Of a stretch of 12,936 bases of DNA, positions 1 through 6,312 are shown one piece after another (position 1 is the stretch's first letter; each line of letters begins with the position of its first letter). The stretch spans positions 1 through 12,936 of the forward strand of contig JAFGFP010000100.1 in the NCBI GenBank assembly GCA_016931015.1. Direction: 5' to 3'. The notes below the pieces were generated by a model, which was given only the letters and a program-made list of their open reading frames with translations, did not search any database and was not told the DNA's origin. This stretch comes from Dehalococcoidales bacterium (lineage in GTDB: Bacteria; Chloroflexota; Dehalococcoidia; Dehalococcoidales; UBA5760). The position numbers were made by a program, and so were the translations under genes.

Positions 1-777
1 AAGACCCTGCCCGAGATCGACTTCTACGATGTCGGTGACGACTGGGCAGAGTCCACGCCCACCTTCGAGCAGATAACGACCACCCTGAAGATTATGGGAG
101 GCGACGCCGACGTGGATAACTTCCTCAAGGCCACCCGGAGTAACCTGCAGGACCTGGAGACGGCCGTTATCGAGCTTAAAGCTAAGGCCCTCAAGGACAA
201 GTTCGAGGAGACTTTTATCTACGGCGACTCGACGGATAGTAAGCAGTTCGACGGCTTAAGTAAGCTTATCGACACCACCGCCGCCGGCGACCAGGTAATC
301 GCCATGGGCGCCACCGGCGACGTCCTCAGCCTGGATAAGCTCGACGAGCTTATCGACGCCATCAAGGGGGGTAAGCCGGACGTCTTACTCATGAGTCGGC
401 GCAGCCGGAGAAAGCTGAACGCCCTGGTGCGAGCCGCTAACTCGGGGATGATGGTAACCGACCGCGACAGCTTCGGTAACTTCATCCAGCTCTGGGACGG
501 TATTCCCATCGGCGTTAACGACTGGATTCTCGACACCCACACCTTAGCCGCCAGCGTCGAGACCGGGACTACCGAGGGCGACTGTTCCACCATCTACGCC
601 GTCCAGTTCGGGGAAGGCGCCCTGTGCGGCCTGACCAGCCCCGGCCACATTCGGGTGGAGCCGGTGGGGGCCCTGGAGACCAAGGACGCCTCGCGCACCA
701 GAATCAAGTGGTACTGCTCCCTGGCCCTGTTCTCATCGGTTAAGGCCGCCGCCCTAATCGGGGTTCAGGACGAGTAA
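1..777 (+). CDS. Phage major capsid protein (5' end outside window)
   Basis: This is the shell subunit of a phage head. The reading frame is open from base 1, so the ATG at 94 is internal and the gene begins before the window; 258 residues are visible. Family-like features are the early LPEIDFYDVGDDWAES segment, the VDVDNFL-like strand (about visible residues 37-42), the FIYGDS...FDGLSKLI block (72-90), a central MSRRSRRKLN helix and a C-terminal beta-rich segment ending ALIGVQDE. These resemble HK97-fold capsid proteins of tailed phages, by memory of family style and not by alignment. It opens a same-strand run of virion-like genes. An encapsulin or gene-transfer-agent capsid has the same fold and cannot be excluded without the upstream portal, protease and terminase genes. 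Confidence 0.8.
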   Translation, partial: KTLPEIDFYDVGDDWAESTPTFEQITTTLKIMGGDADVDNFLKATRSNLQDLETAVIELKAKALKDKFEETFIYGDSTDSKQFDGLSKLIDTTAAGDQVIAMGATGDVLSLDKLDELIDAIKGGKPDVLLMSRRSRRKLNALVRAANSGMMVTDRDSFGNFIQLWDGIPIGVNDWILDTHTLAASVETGTTEGDCSTIYAVQFGEGALCGLTSPGHIRVEPVGALETKDASRTRIKWYCSLALFSSVKAAALIGVQDE

Positions 778-823
778 CCGGCCCGGATGTAAAACAAGAG
801 CAGTCTAATAACGGAGGTCATAA

Positions 824-1339
824 ATGCAGAAGCAAGAGCTAGCTAACTGGCTGTGCCGCTACCGGCTCAGCAAGTATCACCAGGACATAGCGGCCTACCA
901 GGGACGGGAGCAGGAGTTCCACCGGCTGTTTACGCCCTACCAGGTCATCAAGGGCGAAGGCAACTGCCTCTTAAACAGCGGCATCGACGAAATCTGGGAC
1001 CTGGTCACCGGGGCCGTTTCCGGCGGCGACCACATCTTCGATAACACCAACGCCCAAATCGGGGTCGGTGACTCCGATACCGCGGCCGAGGCCACCCAGA
1101 CCGACCTTCAGGCCGCCAGCAACAAGACTTACAAGGGCATGGAGGCAAGCTACCCCCTCTCCACCAGCCAGAAGGTAACCTTCAAGGCCAGCTTCGGCGA
1201 CTCCGAGGCGAACTACGACTGGAACGAGTGGGTGGTCAAGCAGTCGACCAGCGCCAAGTGCCTTAACCGCAAGGTGGAGAACCTGGGCACCAAGAGTTCG
1301 GGCACCTGGACCCTGGAGGTCGACATCACACTCTCTTGA
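824..1339 (+). CDS. Small phage virion-associated protein of unknown role
   Basis: 171 residues, starting at an ATG preceded by a good GGAGG (813-817). The first 35 residues are helical and charged. From about residue 45 the protein reads GNCLLNSGIDEIWDLVTG, then an NTNAQIGVGDSDTAAEATQTDL stretch, then a beta-rich half with FKASFGDSEANYDWNEWVV and a closing SGTWTLEVDITLS. I recognise this NLLLN...IGVGDS...FGSSEANFxWNE pattern from phage genes lying between capsid and tail genes, but no function is known to me. The beta-rich half could be a decoration, head-completion or fibre-attachment domain. It sits 46 bases after the capsid gene and 13 bases before the next gene, consistent with one transcript. 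Confidence 0.65.
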   Translation: MQKQELANWLCRYRLSKYHQDIAAYQGREQEFHRLFTPYQVIKGEGNCLLNSGIDEIWDLVTGAVSGGDHIFDNTNAQIGVGDSDTAAEATQTDLQAASNKTYKGMEASYPLSTSQKVTFKASFGDSEANYDWNEWVVKQSTSAKCLNRKVENLGTKSSGTWTLEVDITLS

Positions 1340-1352
1340 GAAGAGGCAAGTC

Positions 1353-1655
1353 ATGACGACTGAAGCTAGTTTCAAGGACAAAGTTGAGCTTGGGCGCCGG
1401 GCGGTCAGCGACTACCGGGCCGCCCATGCCCAACTGCACGCCCAAAGCCGCCAACCGCAAACCCACCACGAGCACACCCCGCTGCTGAGAAAGCTGGAGA
1501 GCGACCTTAAGGAGCAGGACTTCGGCTCTCTGGACGAGTTTTTCAGCGCCAGCGAGGAACTGAACCTGAATGAGCTGGGCTTTAGAGATAAGGCAGACTT
1601 TACGGCCCGGGCTGCCGAGAGCGACAGGGAGGCATTGGAGACGAAATGGCGATAG
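1353..1655 (+). CDS. Hypothetical helical protein, phage cassette
   Basis: 100 residues with no function I recognise. The ATG follows an AGAGG (1342-1346) at six bases. The product is highly charged and almost entirely helix-forming (FKDKVELGRRAVSDYRAAHAQ, then LLRKLESDLKEQDFGSLDEF), with no membrane segment and no signal peptide. Its 3' end overlaps the following gene by ten bases in another frame, and the next gene's GGAG lies inside this coding sequence, so the two are probably translationally coupled. This suggests a small assembly partner or chaperone of the fibre-like protein downstream; that is inference from position only. Confidence 0.6.
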   Translation: MTTEASFKDKVELGRRAVSDYRAAHAQLHAQSRQPQTHHEHTPLLRKLESDLKEQDFGSLDEFFSASEELNLNELGFRDKADFTARAAESDREALETKWR

Positions 1656-2896
1656 AAACCCTAAGACCCAACGCCGCCGGGGACGAAGAGAACATCAACT
1701 GGGCGTCATCCGGCGCCGGACATCACCACGAAGACGTCGACGAAGTAACCCCCGATGACAGCGCTACCCAGGTCGGCGAGGGAATGGTCAGTGCCTACTG
1801 CCGGGACTTATATAATATAGATAACCATTCCGCCGGCTCGGGCATCATAAATCAGGTTACAGTTTACGCAAGATGTCGATGCAGCGTTACTCCGTCGCTG
1901 GCCACGCTAAAGCTAGCCATCAAGGCGGGCGAGGGGGCCGCTGCCCCCGATACGGTCGCTGAGAGCAGTGAAATGACGGCCACGCTCGACTGGGCAATTT
2001 ACAGTAAGCAGTGGCCGACCAACCCCAAAACCGGCTCCGCCTGGACCTGGGATGAAATCGACAACCTGCAGGTGGGGATAACGGCAAAGCGCCCCCAGTA
2101 TGGCGAGGCTACTTATATTACCCAGGTCTATTTAGAGGTCGACTATACCGCCATAACCGAGAAGGCCTCGGCCGATAGCGGCGCGGGCTCGGAGGCGAAG
2201 ACATCGGGGAACCCCTTCGCTTCGCTAAGCAAGGCCGACAGCGGCAGCGCCGCCGAGGGCACCCCGGCTCAGGAGGCCAGCCTAACCGGCTCGGAGACCG
2301 GCTCGGGTCTGGAACTTATCCTGAGCCTGCTGGGGAAGCTGGCCGCCGAGGCCGGCTCGGGGGTCGAAGATAGCTATGTGGCTATTATCAACTGCGCCCG
2401 GGAATCATACGACGGCGGGGCCGGTGGGGACTTGTCCACTCTAACCGCCGAGCTTAGCCGATACGAAGCGGGCAGCGCCGTCGAGTCGCTGCTCTCCAGA
2501 CTAATCCATCACGGAGACAGCGGCGGCGCTAGCGACGGCCCGGTAACCCTGTGCGTAGTCTTGAGCGGCACCGAGACCGGCGCCGGCGCCGAAGCGCTCC
2601 TCGGCCGCTTGATAGCAGTCGCCGAGGTCGCTCTGGGCGGGGACGGACTACCGAGCCGAAATATCGGCCTAATCGATGCCGGCTCAGGGGCCGAATTAAG
2701 CGCCATCTATAAGATGCTTATCGCCAGCGACGGCGGGAGCGGGTTCGAAGCCCTGAGCGGCCTAATAGTGCTCATCCCCGCCGGCGAGCTGGGACGCGGC
2801 CGAGAGAGGCTCGGTGCCAAGATTATGACCGCGCCCGGTGCTGCCGATACCAAGCTGCCTACCAACATCGGGAAGGCGGAAATACCACGCCATTAA
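1646..2896 (+). CDS. Repeat-bearing fibre-like phage protein
   Basis: 416 residues; ATG with GGAG five bases upstream (1637-1640), overlapping the preceding gene. Residues about 1-168 look like a beta-sandwich: alternating strands VTVYARCRCS, TLKLAIKAG, then WTWDEIDNLQVGI and ITQVYLEVDY. This layout is common in phage tail-fibre and appendage proteins. Residues about 174-392 are a degenerate tandem repeat, period near 19 residues, of the form (D/E)-x-G-(S/A)-G-x-E followed by a hydrophobic stretch such as LLSRLI. A short tail ending in IPRH closes the protein. The repeats suggest an elongated solenoid or fibrous shaft behind a globular head, so a side or tail fibre is the best guess. Receptor binding is not demonstrated by anything visible. 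Confidence 0.6.
   Translation: MAIETLRPNAAGDEENINWASSGAGHHHEDVDEVTPDDSATQVGEGMVSAYCRDLYNIDNHSAGSGIINQVTVYARCRCSVTPSLATLKLAIKAGEGAAAPDTVAESSEMTATLDWAIYSKQWPTNPKTGSAWTWDEIDNLQVGITAKRPQYGEATYITQVYLEVDYTAITEKASADSGAGSEAKTSGNPFASLSKADSGSAAEGTPAQEASLTGSETGSGLELILSLLGKLAAEAGSGVEDSYVAIINCARESYDGGAGGDLSTLTAELSRYEAGSAVESLLSRLIHHGDSGGASDGPVTLCVVLSGTETGAGAEALLGRLIAVAEVALGGDGLPSRNIGLIDAGSGAELSAIYKMLIASDGGSGFEALSGLIVLIPAGELGRGRERLGAKIMTAPGAADTKLPTNIGKAEIPRH
2165..2821 (+). repeat. About twelve tandem 19-residue (57-base) coding repeats
   Basis: In the protein encoded from 1646, the glycine that opens each motif falls at residues 179, 200, 219, 237, 257, 276, 293, 312, 331, 346, 364 and 383. Spacings are 21, 19, 18, 20, 19, 17, 19, 19, 15, 18 and 19. 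The best copies read ETGSGLE, EAGSGVE, ETGAGAE, DAGSGAE and DGGSGFE, each followed by a run rich in Leu, Ile and Ala. At DNA level the copies have diverged strongly, so this is an old expansion and not a recent slippage array. Confidence 0.75.
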
Positions 2897-2908
2897 GGGG
2901 GTAGATTA

Positions 2909-3499
2909 ATGAACATATCCGAGATGATAGACCTGGTGAGACGCGACCTCAAGGATGAGGCATCGCCCTACCAGTGGTCGGACGACGAACTGACGCGACA
3001 CATCAGCCGCGCCGTAAGCGAGCTTTCCGAGAAGCTGCCTCTGCCCGCCAAGGCCATCTTACCCACCGTGAGCGGCTCCCGGGAGCTGGATATCTCCAGC
3101 CTCGCTAACCGGATTATGGTTCGGGCCGTGGAATACCCGTTAGACCAGTCCCCGGCCAGCTACCAGCGCTTCTCCGTCTGGGGGAATAACCTGACCGTTA
3201 TCAGCGGCCCCGAACCGGGCGGCGCTAACTGCGCCGTCTACTACGGAGTGCCCCACGTTATCGACGCTAGCGGCTCCACCCTGCCCGCCAAGTATGACGA
3301 CCTGGTGGCCATCGGGGCCTGCGGCTACGCAGCCGTCAGCCTGGCCGCCGCCACGGTAAACAAGGTGAACGTGGGGGGAAAGACAGCCAGCCAGGAATAC
3401 CGCACCTGGGGTAACGAGCGGCTGGTAATCTTCCGGGAGCGGCTGAAGCAGCTGGGCCGCCGCCAGCGGGTGAGAAGCCAGCAGCTATTTACGGAATAG
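2909..3499 (+). CDS. Phage head-tail adaptor/connector-like protein
   Basis: 196 residues; ATG seven bases after AAGGGGGT (2895-2902), which overlaps the previous stop. The N-terminal MNISEMIDLVRRDLKDE...WSDDELTRHISRAVSELSEKLP is the helical opening typical of connector/adaptor proteins that dock under the portal. It is followed by a beta-rich middle (RIMVRAVEYPLDQ, YQRFSVWGNNLTVISG, CAVYYGVPHVID). A C-terminal helical part (LPAKYDDLVAIGACGYAA, then RTWGNERLVIFRERLKQLGRRQR) ends the protein. The assignment rests on remembered similarity to phage adaptor families and on the gene's place in a virion cassette. Its position after a fibre-like gene is unusual, because adaptors usually follow the capsid gene directly. 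Confidence 0.55.
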   Translation: MNISEMIDLVRRDLKDEASPYQWSDDELTRHISRAVSELSEKLPLPAKAILPTVSGSRELDISSLANRIMVRAVEYPLDQSPASYQRFSVWGNNLTVISGPEPGGANCAVYYGVPHVIDASGSTLPAKYDDLVAIGACGYAAVSLAAATVNKVNVGGKTASQEYRTWGNERLVIFRERLKQLGRRQRVRSQQLFTE

Positions 3500-3538
3500 C
3501 CCCGCCGCCGGTAGAGGGCTCAAGAAAGGACGCCGAAG

Positions 3539-3736
3539 TTGAACCTAAACGACTGGATAGAACTTATAAAGAGCTCCGTCAGGCCGTTCATCATTATCTG
3601 GGGATTCATGGTCTACGGCATCTGCGTGATGACCGGAGTCGAGGTGCCGCAGCTACTGGCCGGCCTGGTGACCGCGGTCGTCCTGGAGTACTTCGGGGAG
3701 AGGGCCTACCAGAGATTACGAGAGAAAGAGGAATAG
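3539..3736 (+). CDS. Small two-helix membrane protein, possible holin
   Basis: 65 residues from a TTG start, chosen because AAAGGA (3525-3530) lies eight bases upstream and the protein runs hydrophilic-membrane-membrane-charged from here. Two hydrophobic segments are visible, about residues 16-32 (FIIIWGFMVYGICVMTG) and 37-51 (PQLLAGLVTAVVLEY), with a charged tail RAYQRLREKEE. Size, topology and phage context fit a holin or holin-like protein that permeabilises the inner membrane for lysis. No endolysin is visible next to it, so a virion or host-membrane role is equally possible. The stop TAG shares its G with the GTG at 3736. Confidence 0.55.
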   Translation: MNLNDWIELIKSSVRPFIIIWGFMVYGICVMTGVEVPQLLAGLVTAVVLEYFGERAYQRLREKEE

Positions 3737-3768
3737 TGAAGCAAGATTGGTTATCTAGTCTTTCATAA
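3736..3768 (+). pseudogene. Truncated duplicate of the next gene's 5' end
   Basis: A GTG overlapping the previous stop (TAGTG) and preceded by AGAGGA (3727-3732) opens MKQDWLSSLS and hits TAA at 3766-3768. The first nine codons match those of the gene at 3853: 26 of 28 bases are identical and the protein is identical through SSL. Weaker similarity continues to about 3780 (against 3897). The broken copy has the better ribosome site and overlaps the upstream stop, while the intact copy's nearest GGAG (3836-3839) is 13 bases from its GTG. The likely history is a tandem duplication whose first copy decayed. A ten-residue leader peptide is the alternative. Confidence 0.6.
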
Positions 3769-3837
3769 AGACTACGGGAGTTAATATTCATTATGGAGTC
3801 TTTTCATAAAGACTTCGGGAGGTAGTACTAACTACGG
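3757..3837 (+). repeat. Two tandem 40/41-base units, each with two hairpins
   Basis: Unit 1 (3757-3796) and unit 2 (3797-3837) share AGTCTTT, a CAT-containing loop, AAAGACT, (A/T)CGGGAG, a 14-base variable stem-loop, then GG. The first hairpin has a perfect 7-base stem in both units (3757-3773, loop CAT; 3797-3814, loop TCAT). The second hairpin (3781-3794 and 3822-3835) keeps its stem despite sequence change. A degenerate third copy of the first hairpin, AGTCTTT-ACG-AAAAACT, lies inside the downstream coding sequence (3874-3890). The unit therefore appears to derive from the gene's own 5' end. Confidence 0.75.
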
Positions 3838-3852
3838 AGTGCTTACAAAATC

Positions 3853-4047
3853 GTGAAACAGGATTGGTTATCTAGTCTTTACGAAAAACTGTGGTCGAGG
3901 GTGGGGGGACGTCCCTGGACGTACATCATCCGGGACTCCTACCACAACCACCCGCTGCTCTGGCTGGCCCTGACCACGGGCGTTGGTATCCTGCTGGGGC
4001 ATATCTTCTGGGGAACGCCCTGGACTGCCGGGCAGACCGGGGGCTGA
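3853..4047 (+). CDS. Small single-span membrane protein
   Basis: 64 residues from GTG. Residues 1-30 are polar and aromatic-rich (MKQDWLSSLYEKLWSR). Residues about 34-53 form one membrane segment (PLLWLALTTGVGILLGHIFWG), and a short Gly/Thr tail follows. No family is recognised. The start is supported by the duplicated copy at 3736, which begins at the equivalent GTG. Following another small membrane protein in a phage cassette, it could be a second lysis factor (antiholin or spanin-like), but it has neither a lipobox nor a signal-peptidase site that I can see. The upstream hairpins may limit access of ribosomes to its start. Confidence 0.5.
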   Translation: MKQDWLSSLYEKLWSRVGGRPWTYIIRDSYHNHPLLWLALTTGVGILLGHIFWGTPWTAGQTGG

Positions 4048-4060
4048 AAGGAGACACACC

Positions 4061-6064
4061 TTGAGAGAGCTATCGCCGACGCTGCTTACGGCGCAGAAAG
4101 AAGCCAGCCGCACCCCTTACGTTAGGGTTACCGCCAGAAACCGGCTGGCCGGTATCGTCAGGCTGAACTGGACGCGCCTGTATACCGGCAGCGAGCCCGA
4201 CTACTTTCACGCCCTGGCTGTCCCCGGCGACGGCTCTCTCATCAGGGTACGTATTAGCCCCCCCACCGACGGGAGAAAGCTCTACCGCCAGAGGGTGGCC
4301 GACCCCGGCCCTGAATCGGACTTCAGCCAGTGGCTATACGCCGGGCAGTATAACGTCATCATCGTCGCCGCCGGTTCGCTGGGGTCCGAGGCCTCTATCT
4401 TCTGGATAAAGAACGACCGCAGTATCTACCAGCTAGAGAGCCGCGACTGCGGCGCCAGCTGGGGGTCGCCCCAGCTCATCGATTACTCCCCGACCACTGC
4501 CATCAACGGCATCGCCGTTAGCTACCGGCCCAACGGCGACATCGGACTCTTCTTCGCCGACCAGGACGTCCTCTACGCCAAGCAGCGCCAGAGCGGCATC
4601 TGGCAGGATAAAGTCGCCTGGGACAAGACCACCGGCGAGCTATCCGGGGTGGCCGCTTGCTACGACGGCGACTTTAACCTCTTCGTCACCGGTCAGGACA
4701 CGGAGGGCAACTTTAAGCTGTACTCGCTTATCTACGGCGACGGACAGAAAGTACCCGCGGGTACCTGGTCGGCGCTAAAGGAGTTCGCCCGGGCCCCCGC
4801 CGACGGCCAGTTCGAGTACCGCCAGGCCTTTATGGCTAAGCCCGACGTCCACCGTTGCTTCTTCGTGGAGAAATTCGGCGGCAGCGAGGCCTACGCGCGC
4901 CCCTTCTGGTCGCACTCGGTGGCCGATACCAACTTCGGCGATAACCTGTGGCACGAGCCGGTGCCCTTCGACCTGGCCAGCGAGTACGGGCTGGCCATCG
5001 CCCATCACGGGGACTACGGCTGGCTCTCGCACCCCGGCGGGGTGTGGCGGGCCAAGCTAGCCGAGGAGAGCCTCGACCTGAGCGCCGACCTGCTCAATGC
5101 TAAGCAGGAGGCCGGGGAGGAGGCGGGGCGGCTGACCGTGGAACTGGAAAATAGTCACGGGCAGTACGCCACGCCCGGCGCTGGTGAACTCAGCGCCCTT
5201 GACATCGGCTGCCAGCTTGAATTCAGCCCGGGCTACGTTACTCCAGCGGGCAGCGAGGCGAGCCCAGGGCCGGCTTACTGGATTACCACCCAGGAGCACG
5301 CCAGCGCCCACGGCAAGGCAAGCCTCATCCTGCAGGCGCTGGACGGCTGGGAGCTACTGAAAAACTGGCGTGCCCGGCACCAGCTCCGCTGGAACAAGGC
5401 AGCCAGCGAGATGAGCGTGAAGGACATCTTGGCCTTCGTGCTGGCGAGGTGTGGCCTCAAACTCGAGGTCAAATCCCAGTCCCCGGCACTGGATAGCTAC
5501 TACCCTGATTTCGTCATCAACCCCAACAGCACCGGAGAGGCGGTCGTAAAGAGGCTGCTCTCCTTCGTCCCCGATGTCATCTTCATCGAGGGCGCTAAGG
5601 CTTATCTCGTTAATCCAACCGCCGAGGACAGCCCCGTCTACGCTTACGGCGCAGACCACGCCATCATCGAGGGGAGATACCGGAAAGGGGCCTGGGAGTT
5701 TAATCGCGTCCTGGTGGAAGGCTGCGAGCCGGTAAGCGAGGAGCCTTTAATCAGCGACGTCTTCGCCTGGGCGGAGGTGGCCCGGCTCTACGACCGGCCG
5801 AAGCGCCTTGAGGACGGGAACATCGCCAGCATCTCCCAGGCCGAGCAGAGAGCCGCCGCCTACCTCAGACGCGCCGAGATTGAAGCCGGCGGCGGGACGG
5901 TGCGGATACCCCCCAACTGCGGCCAGCAACTATATGACGTTATCACCCTGAACGACCCACGGCTGGGGCTCGGCGGGGAGAAAAGACGGGTGCTCGGACT
6001 GACCTTAACCTACAACCCCCTCCGCGGGGAATACGAAGCGCGCTTGCTACTGGGCGCGGTATAG
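4061..6064 (+). CDS. Tail/baseplate hub-like protein with Asp-box region
   Basis: 667 residues from TTG, chosen because AAGGAG (4048-4053) lies seven bases upstream; the earlier in-frame ATG at 3983 would overlap the preceding gene and lacks such a site. Residues about 90-330 look like a beta-propeller, with a textbook Asp-box S-x-D-x-G-x-x-W at S127, D129, G131, W134 (SRDCGASW) and repeated strand-turn units (INGIAVSYRPNGDIGLFFAD, ELSGVAACYDGDFNLFVTG). From about 355 the sequence changes to RLTVELENSHGQY...LDIGCQLEFSPGY, a style typical of phage tail hub or base-plate proteins. A helical middle (VKDILAFVLARCGLKLEV) and a beta-rich end (NCGQQLYDVITLNDPRL) follow. A tail-tip protein combining hub and carbohydrate-type binding is the best reading. 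Catalytic sialidase residues are not evident from one Asp-box. Confidence 0.6.
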   Translation: MRELSPTLLTAQKEASRTPYVRVTARNRLAGIVRLNWTRLYTGSEPDYFHALAVPGDGSLIRVRISPPTDGRKLYRQRVADPGPESDFSQWLYAGQYNVIIVAAGSLGSEASIFWIKNDRSIYQLESRDCGASWGSPQLIDYSPTTAINGIAVSYRPNGDIGLFFADQDVLYAKQRQSGIWQDKVAWDKTTGELSGVAACYDGDFNLFVTGQDTEGNFKLYSLIYGDGQKVPAGTWSALKEFARAPADGQFEYRQAFMAKPDVHRCFFVEKFGGSEAYARPFWSHSVADTNFGDNLWHEPVPFDLASEYGLAIAHHGDYGWLSHPGGVWRAKLAEESLDLSADLLNAKQEAGEEAGRLTVELENSHGQYATPGAGELSALDIGCQLEFSPGYVTPAGSEASPGPAYWITTQEHASAHGKASLILQALDGWELLKNWRARHQLRWNKAASEMSVKDILAFVLARCGLKLEVKSQSPALDSYYPDFVINPNSTGEAVVKRLLSFVPDVIFIEGAKAYLVNPTAEDSPVYAYGADHAIIEGRYRKGAWEFNRVLVEGCEPVSEEPLISDVFAWAEVARLYDRPKRLEDGNIASISQAEQRAAAYLRRAEIEAGGGTVRIPPNCGQQLYDVITLNDPRLGLGGEKRRVLGLTLTYNPLRGEYEARLLLGAV

Positions 6065-6086
6065 TTCACTAGCGAAGGAGCCAGCC

Positions 6087-6299
6087 ATGAGATTACGAAA
6101 AGCGATACTGAAGAGCTTTAACGCCACCGACTACGAGGCGACCATTCAGCTCACCGGTAGCTATAAAGCCTACCTCGAGGATATTGCCGTGGCCAGGAAC
6201 CTGCCCGCCGCCGAGATGGCCCTGGGGCGGAAGGTGGCCGTCGTCTTCTTCGACGAGCACAACCCCAAGGAAGCGGTAGTTATCGCCGTCTATAGCTAG
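6087..6299 (+). CDS. Small conserved phage-type protein of unknown function
   Basis: 70 residues; ATG six bases after AAGGAG (6075-6080), 22 bases after the tail gene. The sequence alternates short strands (YEATIQLTGSYKAYLEDIAVA, KVAVVFFDEHNPKEAVVIAVYS) with one Pro/Ala helix, and would suit a small beta-barrel such as an OB fold. It has no membrane segment. Its place directly after a hub-like gene suggests a tail-tip accessory protein, which is inference. It is the last plus-strand gene of the cassette, and its stop codon lies in the hairpin shared with the convergent regulator gene. Confidence 0.6.
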   Translation: MRLRKAILKSFNATDYEATIQLTGSYKAYLEDIAVARNLPAAEMALGRKVAVVFFDEHNPKEAVVIAVYS

Positions 6300-6312
6300 C
6301 GAAGCGGCTAGC
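6295..6312. terminator. Hairpin between convergent genes, possible bidirectional terminator
   Basis: GCTAGC (6295-6300), loop GAAGCG, GCTAGC (6307-6312) forms a six-base stem. The left arm contains the stop of the 6087 gene and the right arm the stop of the reverse-strand regulator. The only T-rich tract, GTTCCCGTTTT, lies on the plus side, so it is a weak terminator candidate at best. Confidence 0.3.

Noticed and set aside
94..777. ATG at 94 as the start of the capsid gene
   Set aside because: The frame is open to base 1, and the upstream residues (LPEIDFYDVGDDWAES) are typical of the protein, so the gene is cut by the window edge.
3498..3520. AGCCC/GGGCT stem after the adaptor gene as a terminator
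   Set aside because: Five-base stem with a 13-base loop and no T tract, directly before a gene in the same operon.
3793..3825. Tiny frame MESFHKDFGR inside the second hairpin unit
   Set aside because: Ten codons with poor spacing to GGGAG; it is better explained as drifted duplicate sequence.
3757..3837. Possible CRISPR-like repeat
   Set aside because: Only two directly abutting units without spacers, and related to the neighbouring gene's 5' end.
3736..3879. Ribosomal bypassing (hop) between the two identical CTT-containing segments
   Set aside because: The product would equal that of the intact downstream start, so no benefit or need for a hop is visible; duplication is simpler.
3983..4060. 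Upstream in-frame ATG at 3983 for the tail hub-like gene
   Set aside because: It overlaps the 3853-4047 gene, encodes a Gly/Pro/Arg-rich segment unlike the rest, and lacks a ribosome site, whereas TTG 4061 has AAGGAG at ideal spacing.
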